The position numbers were made by a program, and so were the translations under genes. From a virus: a stretch of 51,569 nucleotides of DNA. The notes under the pieces are model-generated. The model had not been told where the DNA came from. It saw only the letters and a list, made by a program, of their open reading frames with translations, and made no database searches. Below, one piece after another: positions 31,581 through 38,691 of this stretch (positions are counted from its first letter, which is position 1; each line of letters opens with the position of its first letter). The stretch covers positions 1-51,569 of IMG/VR virus record IMGVR_UViG_3300047333_000128, one strand, 5' to 3'.

Positions 31581-31931
31581 ATGCCAATTGATTCAAACGT
31601 TTTTCGTCGCCGCTATACGATTGTCGATCACGAAAACAAGAATACACGAGAAGTAGGTTTGATGTGGGTGTTGAATCCCGCAAAGAATCCGGCTGATCTA
31701 GCTGCAATGATCGAACTTGCAAAGAACGTTCCGCCCGAGATGGCGGCGAAGCTGCAAGCGCACATTGATCTAATCAACGAATCACCGGAAGGCAAAGCAC
31801 GCAAGCTCGGCAGCTATGGCACCGAATGCTTGCCTCACATTACTCATCCCGACGTTGTGGAATTCGCTAGAGGGCGTCTCTCCCAGACGGGTAAGAAACT
31901 TCTGATCGACGAAAAGCCGAAAACGAGTTAG
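31581..31931 (+). CDS. hypothetical protein after the fibre gene, 116 aa
   Basis: AAGGAG stands before the ATG. Soluble, with a small N-terminal basic region, a helical middle rich in Ala, Lys and Pro, and a polar end. No family recognised. Its place directly after a receptor-binding protein is that of fibre chaperones, which is only a possibility. Confidence 0.5.
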   Translation: MPIDSNVFRRRYTIVDHENKNTREVGLMWVLNPAKNPADLAAMIELAKNVPPEMAAKLQAHIDLINESPEGKARKLGSYGTECLPHITHPDVVEFARGRLSQTGKKLLIDEKPKTS

Positions 31932-31983
31932 GGAGTTTCAACGTTATGATGATAGAGCCACGGCCACGCAGGGAAGGCAACGC

Positions 31984-32400
31984 GTGCATATTACGGAGGT
32001 ATTGCGCCGGTGGCTAATCGTCGCAGCACAGATAGTCGGGTTCGCAGGTACACTCTACGAAGCGTTTTGGAACGGTGGGCACAACCCGTATCTGTTGAAA
32101 ATTTTCATCGAATTGCTCCTCGGAGCGGGTTCGGCGTCCATCCCTTGGCGTTCGCTCTTGCAGGGGTTTCACTTTCGTTTCGAGATACGCGAACCGAAGA
32201 CAATCACGCCAACGTTATTGATCGACATTTCAAATCTCAACAAAGTGATCCCGCCATCTCAACCGTTGGAATCGTCATCGATGGAAGGGAGCGGTTCATT
32301 CAAAGTTCCGACGGAGCCCCGCCAACAGTCCTTGCCGTTGCAGCCTCCACTATCGAGGTTAGACGAAACTTTACCGGAGTCACAAGAGCCGTGGCTATAA
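31984..32400 (+). CDS. two-pass membrane protein, possible holin, 138 aa
   Basis: GTG start with GGGAAGG eight bases upstream. Two hydrophobic helices at about residues 10-29 (RWLIVAAQIVGFAGTLYEAF) and 36-53, then a long polar, Pro/Ser-rich tail. First gene of the lysis region. The second reading frame over the same bases is much less convincing before 32391. Could be a holin or another lysis-membrane protein. Confidence 0.5.
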   Translation: MHITEVLRRWLIVAAQIVGFAGTLYEAFWNGGHNPYLLKIFIELLLGAGSASIPWRSLLQGFHFRFEIREPKTITPTLLIDISNLNKVIPPSQPLESSSMEGSGSFKVPTEPRQQSLPLQPPLSRLDETLPESQEPWL

Positions 32401-32582
32401 TCACATTGCAGATTCTTCTTATTGGAGTTTGCTTTGCTGAAGCACTACACTATCACATCGACGCACAAACGTACGTGATCCTGGGTGGCGTCGTCGCGTT
32501 CGCATATATCAGCGGCGGTTTTCTTGGTTTGCTATTCAACAAGACAACTATTGAAGTTGAGACGGTTGGACACGAAGACTGA
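32391..32582 (+). CDS. small two-pass membrane protein, holin candidate, 63 aa
   Basis: GTG overlaps the previous stop by 10 bases. Two hydrophobic helices (AIITLQILLIGVCFAEAL, about residues 2-19; VILGGVVAFAYISGGFLGLLF, split by Gly, about 29-49) and a charged end. Size and topology suit a class II holin. GGAG lies 12 bases before the start, which is far, so coupling is likely. Confidence 0.5.
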   Translation: MAIITLQILLIGVCFAEALHYHIDAQTYVILGGVVAFAYISGGFLGLLFNKTTIEVETVGHED

Positions 32583-32616
32583 TAACAACACACCTGAAAC
32601 GCAAGCAAGGATCATA

Positions 32617-33078
32617 ATGCGACCTCCTCCTACAGCGAGGCTACTTAACATTATTGTCCTGGGCGTTGCAGTTGCTACTTTCACGATTCTCATTCAGTTT
32701 CGCGATCAGTTTGAACGCGGACAAACTGATCTGTCTTCGGTTGAAGCTCATCTCGCAGCTTTGAATGCAGCAGACTTGCGCGAACAGAAAACACTTGCGG
32801 AAAATTGTACGCTACGGCAAGTGCGAGCAATCAGTACGGTCAAACATTTGCACGACCTGATTCAAATCGATACGGATAAAGAGACGGCAGAGTTTGCGCT
32901 TGCAGATTTAGAGTCGCATCTAAAGCACGCTGATATTGCGCGTGAAGATATGGTTATCGCCGCACGCGACCTCGAACTTCAGCAGGATGATCGAGACTCA
33001 CTCGCAACGTTCCTGAAAGACTCCAAGATACCGACTACCTGCAAGATAGCAACGAAGGACACCGCAACCGGGGGTTAG
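32617..33078 (+). CDS. inner-membrane spanin-like protein (Rz-type), 153 aa
   Basis: One N-terminal membrane helix (LLNIIVLGVAVATFTILIQF, about residues 9-28) followed by about 110 residues of charged helix with coiled-coil spacing, and a short tail with two Cys. This is the shape of an i-spanin, which links inner and outer membranes and disrupts the outer membrane after endolysin action. No embedded lipoprotein (o-spanin) frame with a lipobox was found, so the pairing is unproven. AAGGA precedes ATG 32617; the longer upstream frame is a shadow. Confidence 0.5.
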   Translation: MRPPPTARLLNIIVLGVAVATFTILIQFRDQFERGQTDLSSVEAHLAALNAADLREQKTLAENCTLRQVRAISTVKHLHDLIQIDTDKETAEFALADLESHLKHADIAREDMVIAARDLELQQDDRDSLATFLKDSKIPTTCKIATKDTATGG

Positions 33079-33081
33079 ACA

Positions 33082-33519
33082 ATGCCACAAGACAACGCAG
33101 CGGGAATCTCCCTCACTGAACAGTTTGAAGGGTGCGAACTTACCGCGTATTGGGATGCGTACGGTAAAGTTTGGACGATAGGCTACGGCCACACCGGCCC
33201 TGACGTTCACGAAGGCATGACGATCACGCAAGAGCAAGCGACGGCGCTACTCAAAGCTGATCTTGCAACCGCCGAAGCGGGTGTGCAAAGTCTTACAGCA
33301 GTGAACCTTACACCGAATCAGTTTGCTGCACTCGTTGATTTCGCGTACAACGAAGGTGTCGGACAACTTGCTGGATCGACGCTAATGCGGTTAGTGAACG
33401 CGGGCAACTTCAAAGAAGCAGCGGAGCAGTTTGGTCATTGGGTGTACGCCGGTGGTCAAGTGCTTAGTGATCTTGTTCGCCGAAGAGCGGCGGAGAAAGC
33501 ACTGTTTCTAACGCCATGA
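33082..33519 (+). CDS. endolysin, GH24 lysozyme family
   Basis: 145 aa, the usual length of T4/P22/lambdoid lysozyme-type endolysins, which cut the beta-1,4 bond between N-acetylmuramic acid and N-acetylglucosamine. The active-site region is clear: E16 in EQFEGCEL, D25 in YWDAYG, T32 and the TIGYGHT turn. No signal or SAR segment, so release through a holin is needed. The C-terminal half has the usual LVDFAYNEGVGQLAGST helices. Confidence 0.9.
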   Translation: MPQDNAAGISLTEQFEGCELTAYWDAYGKVWTIGYGHTGPDVHEGMTITQEQATALLKADLATAEAGVQSLTAVNLTPNQFAALVDFAYNEGVGQLAGSTLMRLVNAGNFKEAAEQFGHWVYAGGQVLSDLVRRRAAEKALFLTP

Positions 33520-33857
33520 TCGACCGTCTTCTAAAAGAATGGACGTCGATTCCCGAACCTGCACGTGCCCAGATTCAGTCGTTCGTTGTGTCGGCAGGAT
33601 GGGGCGCACTCACGGCAACCGGTACGCTGTACGGAGCGTATCAAGTCATACCTGGGCACGGTAATCTTTGGGCGTTCGTTACAAACTTCTTATTCACGCC
33701 CGCATCAATCGGTTCGATCACTGCAACTGCAGCGGCGTACTATCGTGCAGCACAAGCAAAGAAGCGGATCGAGAATACAGTTACGCTCCCGGATGGTCGG
33801 CGCGCAATCATCGTATCCGGCAGCGGATCAGAAGCACCGCCAACGCCAACGACGTGA
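33516..33857 (+). CDS. membrane protein, holin-like, 113 aa
   Basis: ATG overlaps the endolysin stop. Two hydrophobic stretches, at about residues 22-44 (SFVVSAGWGALTATGTLYGAY) and 52-73, then a basic and Pro/Thr-rich tail. The lysis region thus holds three small membrane proteins; which is the true holin and which an antiholin cannot be decided from sequence. Confidence 0.5.
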   Translation: MIDRLLKEWTSIPEPARAQIQSFVVSAGWGALTATGTLYGAYQVIPGHGNLWAFVTNFLFTPASIGSITATAAAYYRAAQAKKRIENTVTLPDGRRAIIVSGSGSEAPPTPTT

Positions 33858-34063
33858 GAGACAATACGGTGCAACTCTGTCGTCACTGCAAAGGCGACGG
33901 CGGTTGGTACAACGTGGTCTTCATTCCCAAACAGTGGATATGGTGCATTCGATGCCACGGTATGGGATGGACGAGTCAAGCGTTCGACGATTGGTGGGCA
34001 GCGAACCATACCGAAGAAGTGCGCGGCACGCAAAGCGAATTGGTACCGGCAAAGAAGCGTTAG
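33854..34063 (+). CDS. zinc-ribbon protein, DnaJ-type Cys repeats, 69 aa
   Basis: GTG overlaps the previous stop (GTGA). CRHCKGDGGW (residues about 9-18) and CIRCHGMGW (about 31-39) are two CxxCxGxG-like knuckles as in the DnaJ zinc domain, spaced to bind one zinc ion; the rest is Trp-rich. Small proteins of this type are common in phages and may act as stand-alone zinc ribbons. It ends in a four-base overlap with the convergent gene. Confidence 0.65.
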   Translation: MRDNTVQLCRHCKGDGGWYNVVFIPKQWIWCIRCHGMGWTSQAFDDWWAANHTEEVRGTQSELVPAKKR

Positions 34064-34239
34064 TTTTCTTTGTTTTCGAGTGCTTTGCGCAAATCACTCA
34101 AGGTGTTACGCACTTTCGATACACGATCTAAGATGCGTCGCGTGTAATCGTCTGCGTGCTCGTGCCGAACGTAATCGGTAATGAGATGAAGTGTTTGGGT
34201 GATAACGTCAATGTAGGCTTGAATGACGCGCTTTTCCAT
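34060..34239 (-). CDS. small helical protein, 59 aa
   Basis: ATG overlaps the stop of the upstream gene. The whole chain looks like two helices with HLITDYVRHEHADDY between them. No family recognised. Last gene of the leftward group from 36571. Upstream extension of the frame is a shadow. Confidence 0.55.
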   Translation of the reverse strand: MEKRVIQAYIDVITQTLHLITDYVRHEHADDYTRRILDRVSKVRNTLSDLRKALENKEN

Positions 34240-34667
34240 TACTTCTTCGGTTCCCACTTTACAAGCGGGTAGACCGGCATCGTTCCCGTCAAGCATTCGG
34301 TGATTTCTTCTTTGCTGATGCGACCGGCTTCGACAAGCTGCAAAACTTTCTCGTGGTCGGGTGTCGTCTTGCACGCACCAACGTAGAGGTTCTTCGATAG
34401 CAGCAGCATCGTCAGCTTGTCGTCATCGAACGTGCGACGATCTTGCTCGATTCGTTTGACAATATATGCGCCGGGTTTACCTTGGCGAAACGCCGCAAAA
34501 ACTTCCTCTTCTTGCTTAGGTGGAACGAGCGAAAGCATACGTGCCTTCAAACTCTCTTTTGCTTTTTTCGCTTCTTTCTCTTGGCGGTCATAATCGATGT
34601 AGGTAGACAAATCGATGAGAGGATCACCGATTGGTACCGGGGTGCTTTTCGCTAATGATTTCGGCAA
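34239..34667 (-). CDS. hypothetical protein, 142 aa
   Basis: TTG start chosen because GGAGAG stands about six bases upstream; a longer frame to 34730 exists. A Lys/Glu-rich coiled coil (about residues 28-45) precedes a compact region with GAYIVKRIEQDRRTFDDDKL, a basic-acidic turn seen in small phage nucleic-acid-associated proteins, though no named domain is recognised. Lies between a MerR-like gene and a small helical gene in the helicase operon. Confidence 0.5.
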   Translation of the reverse strand: MPKSLAKSTPVPIGDPLIDLSTYIDYDRQEKEAKKAKESLKARMLSLVPPKQEEEVFAAFRQGKPGAYIVKRIEQDRRTFDDDKLTMLLLSKNLYVGACKTTPDHEKVLQLVEAGRISKEEITECLTGTMPVYPLVKWEPKK

Positions 34668-34977
34668 GTTCTTCTCTCCGTTTTTTGTAGGTGCGTGCTT
34701 TTGAAATTGAACCGTAACCGATGCGGGCAAAGAACGACTTCAGCATTTTCATTTCATCGAGCGTGAATTTGCGCGTGGTTTTCTTTATGCCTTTGATCGA
34801 ATGCTTTGGTTCGGGGAGCAACTTCTGTCCGTAGTACACGCGGAGCAGTTGCGTTGTGCGTCCAACATAGCTTGCCACTTCCGCAAGGTCGTACAGATGC
34901 CCAGGGTCGGGATGCTCGACAAAGATGCGTGCGCGTCTAGTCGATTTCCGGTTCGTCTTCGTCTTCAAATTCATCAT
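34624..34977 (-). CDS. MerR-like DNA-binding protein, 117 aa
   Basis: Basic N-terminus, then DLAEVASYVGRTTQLLRVYYGQKLLPEPKH (split: helix-turn-helix about residues 26-40 and a wing-like VYYGQKLLPEP), with a following helix TLDEMKMLKSFFARIGYGS, the usual MerR/excisionase winged-helix order. The ligand-binding C-terminal domain is short, so it may be an excisionase-type architectural protein. Start at ATG 34977 or 34974 inside the end of the helicase gene. It could control the promoters of this region. Confidence 0.6.
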   Translation of the reverse strand: MMNLKTKTNRKSTRRARIFVEHPDPGHLYDLAEVASYVGRTTQLLRVYYGQKLLPEPKHSIKGIKKTTRKFTLDEMKMLKSFFARIGYGSISKARTYKKRREELAEIISEKHPGTNR

Positions 34978-36571
34978 CTTTAAGTAGCGCGACCATCTCT
35001 TTGTCGGAGAACGATGAAGTAGTAACCACACCGCTAAGAATATCCGCTTTGTTCTCCAATCGACGCTGTATCTGTCGTTCGATGGTGCGCTTAATTTTGC
35101 TTCCTGCCGGGATCACCGCTTCGAGTCGGATCACGAGCACCGGCTTCGTCTGTCCGATACGATGTGCCCGTTTCATTAGCTGACGCACGTACGTCGGCGT
35201 GAATTCCTCATCCATCAGGATCACGAGCGTTGCAGCGGTGAGCGTCAAACCGACCCGGCATGCCTGGGCTGTGCCGATGAGGACTTTGCAATCTGCGTCG
35301 TTTTGAAAGCGATGTACCGCGATGCCTCGCTCGCTTTGCTCCCCGGCGTTTGCATCGGTCGATACGCCACCGTGGATGTATACGAACGTTTGCTTCTTCT
35401 TTTCGAGTGCGCGGTACAGCATGCGCAGCGTTTCGAGATGCTTCGTGAAGATGAGAACTTTTTGGCCTGCGCCGGTAGCTTCTTCCATCAGCGTCATGGC
35501 GTAATCGACTTTGCTTTGGATCGAACTCGTTAGCTGTTCCATGCGCATGAGTGCGACTTGCGGATTGATTGCGGGTTCGTCACCTGCAGCGAGTTTCTTC
35601 ACCGCGTCTTCGTGCTGTTTCTTCATGTCGTTGTACTTGGCAACTTCGCGCGATTCCATTCTCACTTTGCGTGTGATCTTGCGCAACGTGGGGAAGTTGG
35701 AGAGAACGTCTTCGGTCTCGCGGCGTAACATGCACCGCTCGATCATTGCTTTGATAACGTTATCTGCACCGGGTACAATACCGACGATCTTGTTCTGCCG
35801 CACGTAGCGCGAAACTTGAATGGAGATGATGACGAGCGTTTCTTTCGCGAACTGTTTCCATTCGCGCTCTTCAACGTGCAGCCATCGACCGATGTTCCAC
35901 CAATCGGCAAGCGTGCTAATGACAGGCGTACCGCTAAGAATGTGCCGACGATACGCTTTCAATTCATGAATGCGACGTCCAAGCTGCGACTGCGACTTCT
36001 CACCGTTAAGCCAACTACCGCGAATGACGTGACCTTCATCGAGAATCGCCCATGTAGTATTCCAATTTTTGATGAAATCAACATCTGTGCGAAACACAGC
36101 ATACGACATGACGACGTATGAGTTAAGCGTCGGATGCAAATACGTGTCTAATTGCCATTTTGTGTATTGCTCTCGCCGTTTTGTTCCGCGATAAGCAAAC
36201 CTCAATTGTTCGGGATACCACCGCTTAAGCTCATCCATCCATGTATCGATGTTTGATGCTTCGCAAAGAATCACAACTTCTTGCGGCACTTCATGACGAC
36301 CGACGTGCATCGTTGCATCAAGCGTCTGTTTGCATTTGCCCAGACCCATGTCGTCGCCAAGGATGCCGGTGCGGTTCTCGATCAGCCACGACGATCCGAC
36401 CGCCTGGAAGTCTTCCGGCCCGTATGCCTTCGCCGGATCATGAAGGGCGGCATAGGTCGGGAAAGACGGCTGAAATCCGGGCACCACGCGCTTCGGCCAC
36501 TGAAACGTGGGTTTCCATCCGGCGAACGGGCTAGGACGCGTCCTGGGGCGTTTCTCGGCCTGTTTTGGCAT
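34937..36571 (-). CDS. SNF2-type DNA helicase/translocase, 544 aa
   Basis: Superfamily 2, SNF2-like ATPase. Motif I GDDMGLGKCKQT (about residues 73-84), motif II DEGH (about 177-180), motif III LSGTPV (about 213-218), and in the second RecA domain the end of motif VI QLMKRAHRIGQTKP (about 468-481) are all visible. An N-terminal PFAGW/ALHD region and a C-terminal very acidic tail flank the core. Phage members are thought to remodel or translocate on DNA in replication or recombination. The ATG is 7 bases after a TACAAT box, so the mRNA is leaderless. Confidence 0.85.
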   Translation of the reverse strand: MPKQAEKRPRTRPSPFAGWKPTFQWPKRVVPGFQPSFPTYAALHDPAKAYGPEDFQAVGSSWLIENRTGILGDDMGLGKCKQTLDATMHVGRHEVPQEVVILCEASNIDTWMDELKRWYPEQLRFAYRGTKRREQYTKWQLDTYLHPTLNSYVVMSYAVFRTDVDFIKNWNTTWAILDEGHVIRGSWLNGEKSQSQLGRRIHELKAYRRHILSGTPVISTLADWWNIGRWLHVEEREWKQFAKETLVIISIQVSRYVRQNKIVGIVPGADNVIKAMIERCMLRRETEDVLSNFPTLRKITRKVRMESREVAKYNDMKKQHEDAVKKLAAGDEPAINPQVALMRMEQLTSSIQSKVDYAMTLMEEATGAGQKVLIFTKHLETLRMLYRALEKKKQTFVYIHGGVSTDANAGEQSERGIAVHRFQNDADCKVLIGTAQACRVGLTLTAATLVILMDEEFTPTYVRQLMKRAHRIGQTKPVLVIRLEAVIPAGSKIKRTIERQIQRRLENKADILSGVVTTSSFSDKEMVALLKDDEFEDEDEPEID

Positions 36572-36578
36572 GGTCTAC

Positions 36579-36605
36579 ATTGTAGCAGAGGACTGCAACC
36601 ATCTA
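36579..36605 (-). promoter_or_regulatory. repeated promoter module, copy C, leaderless
   Basis: On the minus strand TAGATGGTTGC (36605-36595), a 10-base spacer ending in TGC, and TACAAT (36584-36579), then 7 bases to the ATG at 36571. Same motif and spacing as copies A and B. There is no consensus -35, so TAGATGGTTGC may be the recognition element of an activator or a special sigma factor. Confidence 0.65.
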
Positions 36606-36719
36606 CCGCGAAGGAATGGCTCGCTCGCCGTCCCGCCCTACTAGACGCGGGGTGCCGTCTCAAGGGGAGCGGTACGAGTTTGTTTGGGGATCACTGAACG
36701 CACTCGCGGTGAGCAACAA

Positions 36720-36755
36720 AAAGACCCTACGCATGCTCAACATGGTAGGGTCTTT
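36720..36755 (-). terminator. intrinsic terminator
   Basis: AAAGACCCTAC / GTAGGGTCTTT, 11-bp perfect stem with a 14-base loop; leftward it is followed by TTTTTGTTGC. It ends the gene at 36761-37063 and separates it from the helicase promoter. Confidence 0.75.
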
Positions 36756-36760
36756 CTTTG

Positions 36761-37063
36761 CTATCGTTTGGCCGCGCGTTCTTCTCGTCGTTTTGCTTTT
36801 GCTTCATACATTTCGACGATTGCTTTTCGGAAATCTGATATCTGACTGAATGCAACGGACTGCGCGTGATCCATTGCTTCGTTGACAAGTTCTTTTGCGC
36901 GTTCGAGATTCGCTTTGTTTACCGTCGTATCGTCGTTCGCATCAAATTCGACCGTGCATGATGCCATCGGTTTCATGTTCGCGTACTCGTCCGCCTTATC
37001 TCCCGAGAGGGGAAAGAGCGGCATCGTACGCTCGATAGAGAAGGTCACGGAACTAATTTTCAA
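36761..37063 (-). CDS. hypothetical protein, 100 aa
   Basis: TTG start with GGGAGGAAG about nine bases upstream. A strand-rich N-terminal part (MKISSVTFSIER, then TVEFDANDD) and a helical C-terminal half ending in an Arg/Lys/Glu run. The N-terminal pattern resembles small 'DUF'-type phage proteins next to replication genes, but I do not assign one. Single-gene unit between a terminator and the control region at 37100-37270. Confidence 0.6.
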   Translation of the reverse strand: MKISSVTFSIERTMPLFPLSGDKADEYANMKPMASCTVEFDANDDTTVNKANLERAKELVNEAMDHAQSVAFSQISDFRKAIVEMYEAKAKRREERAAKR

Positions 37064-37123
37064 GAGGGTGGCTTCCTCCCTTGACTTTCGGTGGTTATCG
37101 CCCTACGCTTTGTGCCTCAAACA

Positions 37124-37204
37124 AAAAACTCCCGGTCGCAACACCGAGAGTCTTCTGCACACTTTCCACATTTGCGTGTGGAGAAAGCGTAGTCACTTGT
37201 TACA
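37124..37204 (-). ncRNA. candidate small RNA, about 80 nt
   Basis: A strong minus-strand promoter (37211-37239) is followed after about 75 bases by an intrinsic terminator: ACTCTCGGT / ACCGGGAGT (37151-37128, one G-U pair) and six T. Between them is a further hairpin with CCACA/TGTGG. This is the layout of a small regulatory RNA or a tightly attenuated transcript. A 32-codon Cys-rich frame (37117-37215, with KCGKC and RCC) covers the same bases, but its ATG lies in the -10 box and its stop falls after the terminator, so coding is less likely. Confidence 0.5.
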
Positions 37205-38186
37205 GGCACAACCATACCCGCAATTCGCGGGGTTGTCAACATATTCTGCACCTGTTCATAACGTAATCCCACTTCGCAATCGTCAAGCGCGTGCAACGAA
37301 CGTTCCGCTCTTTTGGATTCAGCAGCTTTCAAACAGAGAACTGCGCGTTATGATTGCACTGCAATCGCACGACAATGCAGGTCGTGGATGCTATCCAAGC
37401 ATCGAGACCATTTCAAACGAATCCGGCATTGCGGATCGAGCGAGAATCTACGCCACGTTGAAGCTCTTAGAGCAGCGTGGTTTTTTGTTACGTCAGCCTG
37501 GGCGAAGAACGAGCTACTTCCTCACGTACGAGATGCCGAAACGGCACCAAGAAGCGTGTCAAATCGGCACCACTATGAGTGCCGAAACGGCACCTGCGTA
37601 TAAGGAACGTGAACTACCCAATGAACTCCCCAATAGAACTACGGCGCAAGCACCGTCCTCTGCCCAGGTTGATGACGTGAGTAGATTCGATAAGTCTACC
37701 CTCAAGCGCATACCGCCAGGGAACGAAGAAACGGCGGCGACGCCCCGGCGCGCTCGATCACTTTCGCCGCGCGAGCAGACGATTCGTGATCTTGCTGCGT
37801 GGTTTGAATCAGTGTGCTTTGCTCCGCGCGATACAACGAAGCGCGCATTCAACATGTGGGGAACGATTCTTGACCGCTATAACGGAGATGTCGGTTTAGT
37901 TCAAACAGTTTGCAAAGAAGCGTACAGTAAACGTGAGCAGCTTTGTACTGATGAGTATCCCGTATGGGGTTTGCATACCGTTTGGTTCTACATTAAGTAC
38001 AAGCGTAAAGACGTCGTTGTCGATCACGCAAAAGAACTTAGCCGCTATATCTTTGGAGACAAGGTAATTCGTGTCAACGACGTCAGAGATTACATCAAGC
38101 TGCATAGCGTGTCTGAACAAACCGTGCGTGGAGTCTTCAATACTTCCATTCTCTATCGACAAGTGTTCCCGGAAAATGGCGATTGA
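37197..38186 (+). CDS. winged-helix replication initiator-like protein
   Basis: Residues about 40-110 form an HTH_36-type domain: FWIQQLSNRELRVMIALQ, then GCYPSIETIS...RARIYATLKLLEQRGFL, as in phage replication initiators of the lambda O / DnaD-related type. A Pro/Ser/Thr-rich linker follows (about 125-195) and a C-terminal helical domain (about 200-330). Lying first in the replication operon, directly before a loader-like gene and DnaB, it probably recognises the origin. The start is uncertain: TTG 37197 and GTG 37176 are upstream of a possible promoter (TTGTCA at 37233), yet the domain clearly begins before the first ATG (37350). Confidence 0.65.
   Translation: MLQAQPYPQFAGLSTYSAPVHNVIPLRNRQARATNVPLFWIQQLSNRELRVMIALQSHDNAGRGCYPSIETISNESGIADRARIYATLKLLEQRGFLLRQPGRRTSYFLTYEMPKRHQEACQIGTTMSAETAPAYKERELPNELPNRTTAQAPSSAQVDDVSRFDKSTLKRIPPGNEETAATPRRARSLSPREQTIRDLAAWFESVCFAPRDTTKRAFNMWGTILDRYNGDVGLVQTVCKEAYSKREQLCTDEYPVWGLHTVWFYIKYKRKDVVVDHAKELSRYIFGDKVIRVNDVRDYIKLHSVSEQTVRGVFNTSILYRQVFPENGD
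37211..37239 (-). promoter_or_regulatory. sigma70-type promoter with operator-like spacer
   Basis: Minus strand: TTGACA (37239-37234), 17 bases, TATGGT (37216-37211). The spacer contains the inverted repeat CCCGC-GAATT-GCGGG, and GTTGTCAAC overlaps the -35 box as at 1485-1493. Confidence 0.65.
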
Positions 38187-38691
38187 GAGGACTATGCACT
38201 ATTCGGACTTGCCTAGCACGCATGCAGGTGCGTGGTCTTATCTTGACATCGGCAAGTTAGCTGCACATGTTCCATTTCAACCGTCTGCAGATTTCGTACG
38301 CTTTATGCAAAGCCAACCGTTCATCGTCATCAACTTCGGCACACGATCAGAACGTGAAGACCTTGCAATCGCAATCTTGAAGCGAACGTTCTCGTTCAAC
38401 ATTCGTGGCTATGGCGCTTCGCGCGCACGCTATGCAAATGCGTATCGTGATCTTACGATGACGCGCGGCGTGGACGGGCCGGTTGTGCTCGACGAGCTAT
38501 GCGATTACAAGACGCTTCTGTTGACCGAAGTTGATGGCATCGATTCGAAAGACTATAACGCATTCAACACGATCCTTTGGACGCGACGTAGCAAAGGCGG
38601 CTACACAATCATGACGATGCGTGGCTTGCCGGAATTCAACGATTCGATCAACGAAGCGTTCAAGAATTACTCGACGGTGATATCTCTGTGA
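38176..38691 (+). CDS. degenerate helicase-loader-like protein, 171 aa
   Basis: Reads like a DnaC-type loader ATPase without its P-loop: strand PFIVINFGTRSERED (where GxxGxGKT is expected), a mid region GPVVLDELCDY, and a sensor-like FNTILWTRRSKGGYTIMTMRGLPEF, with DxxxFNxIL as the usual box between Walker B and sensor. Position between the initiator-like protein and DnaB supports a loader. Loss of the Walker A Lys means ATP hydrolysis is unlikely. Start overlaps the previous gene by 11 bases. Confidence 0.5.
   Translation: MAIERTMHYSDLPSTHAGAWSYLDIGKLAAHVPFQPSADFVRFMQSQPFIVINFGTRSEREDLAIAILKRTFSFNIRGYGASRARYANAYRDLTMTRGVDGPVVLDELCDYKTLLLTEVDGIDSKDYNAFNTILWTRRSKGGYTIMTMRGLPEFNDSINEAFKNYSTVISL

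Noticed and set aside
31946-32014. 23-codon frame before the first lysis gene
   Set aside because: It has an SD-like GGAG but overlaps the GTG-started membrane protein and has no distinctive composition.
32010-32390. Upstream part of the frame ending at 32582
   Set aside because: Overlaps a better-supported membrane-protein gene; only the part from GTG 32391 has membrane-protein character.
36882-37175. N-terminal extension of the HTH protein frame
   Set aside because: Runs antisense through the gene at 36761-37063 and through the terminator and small-RNA region.
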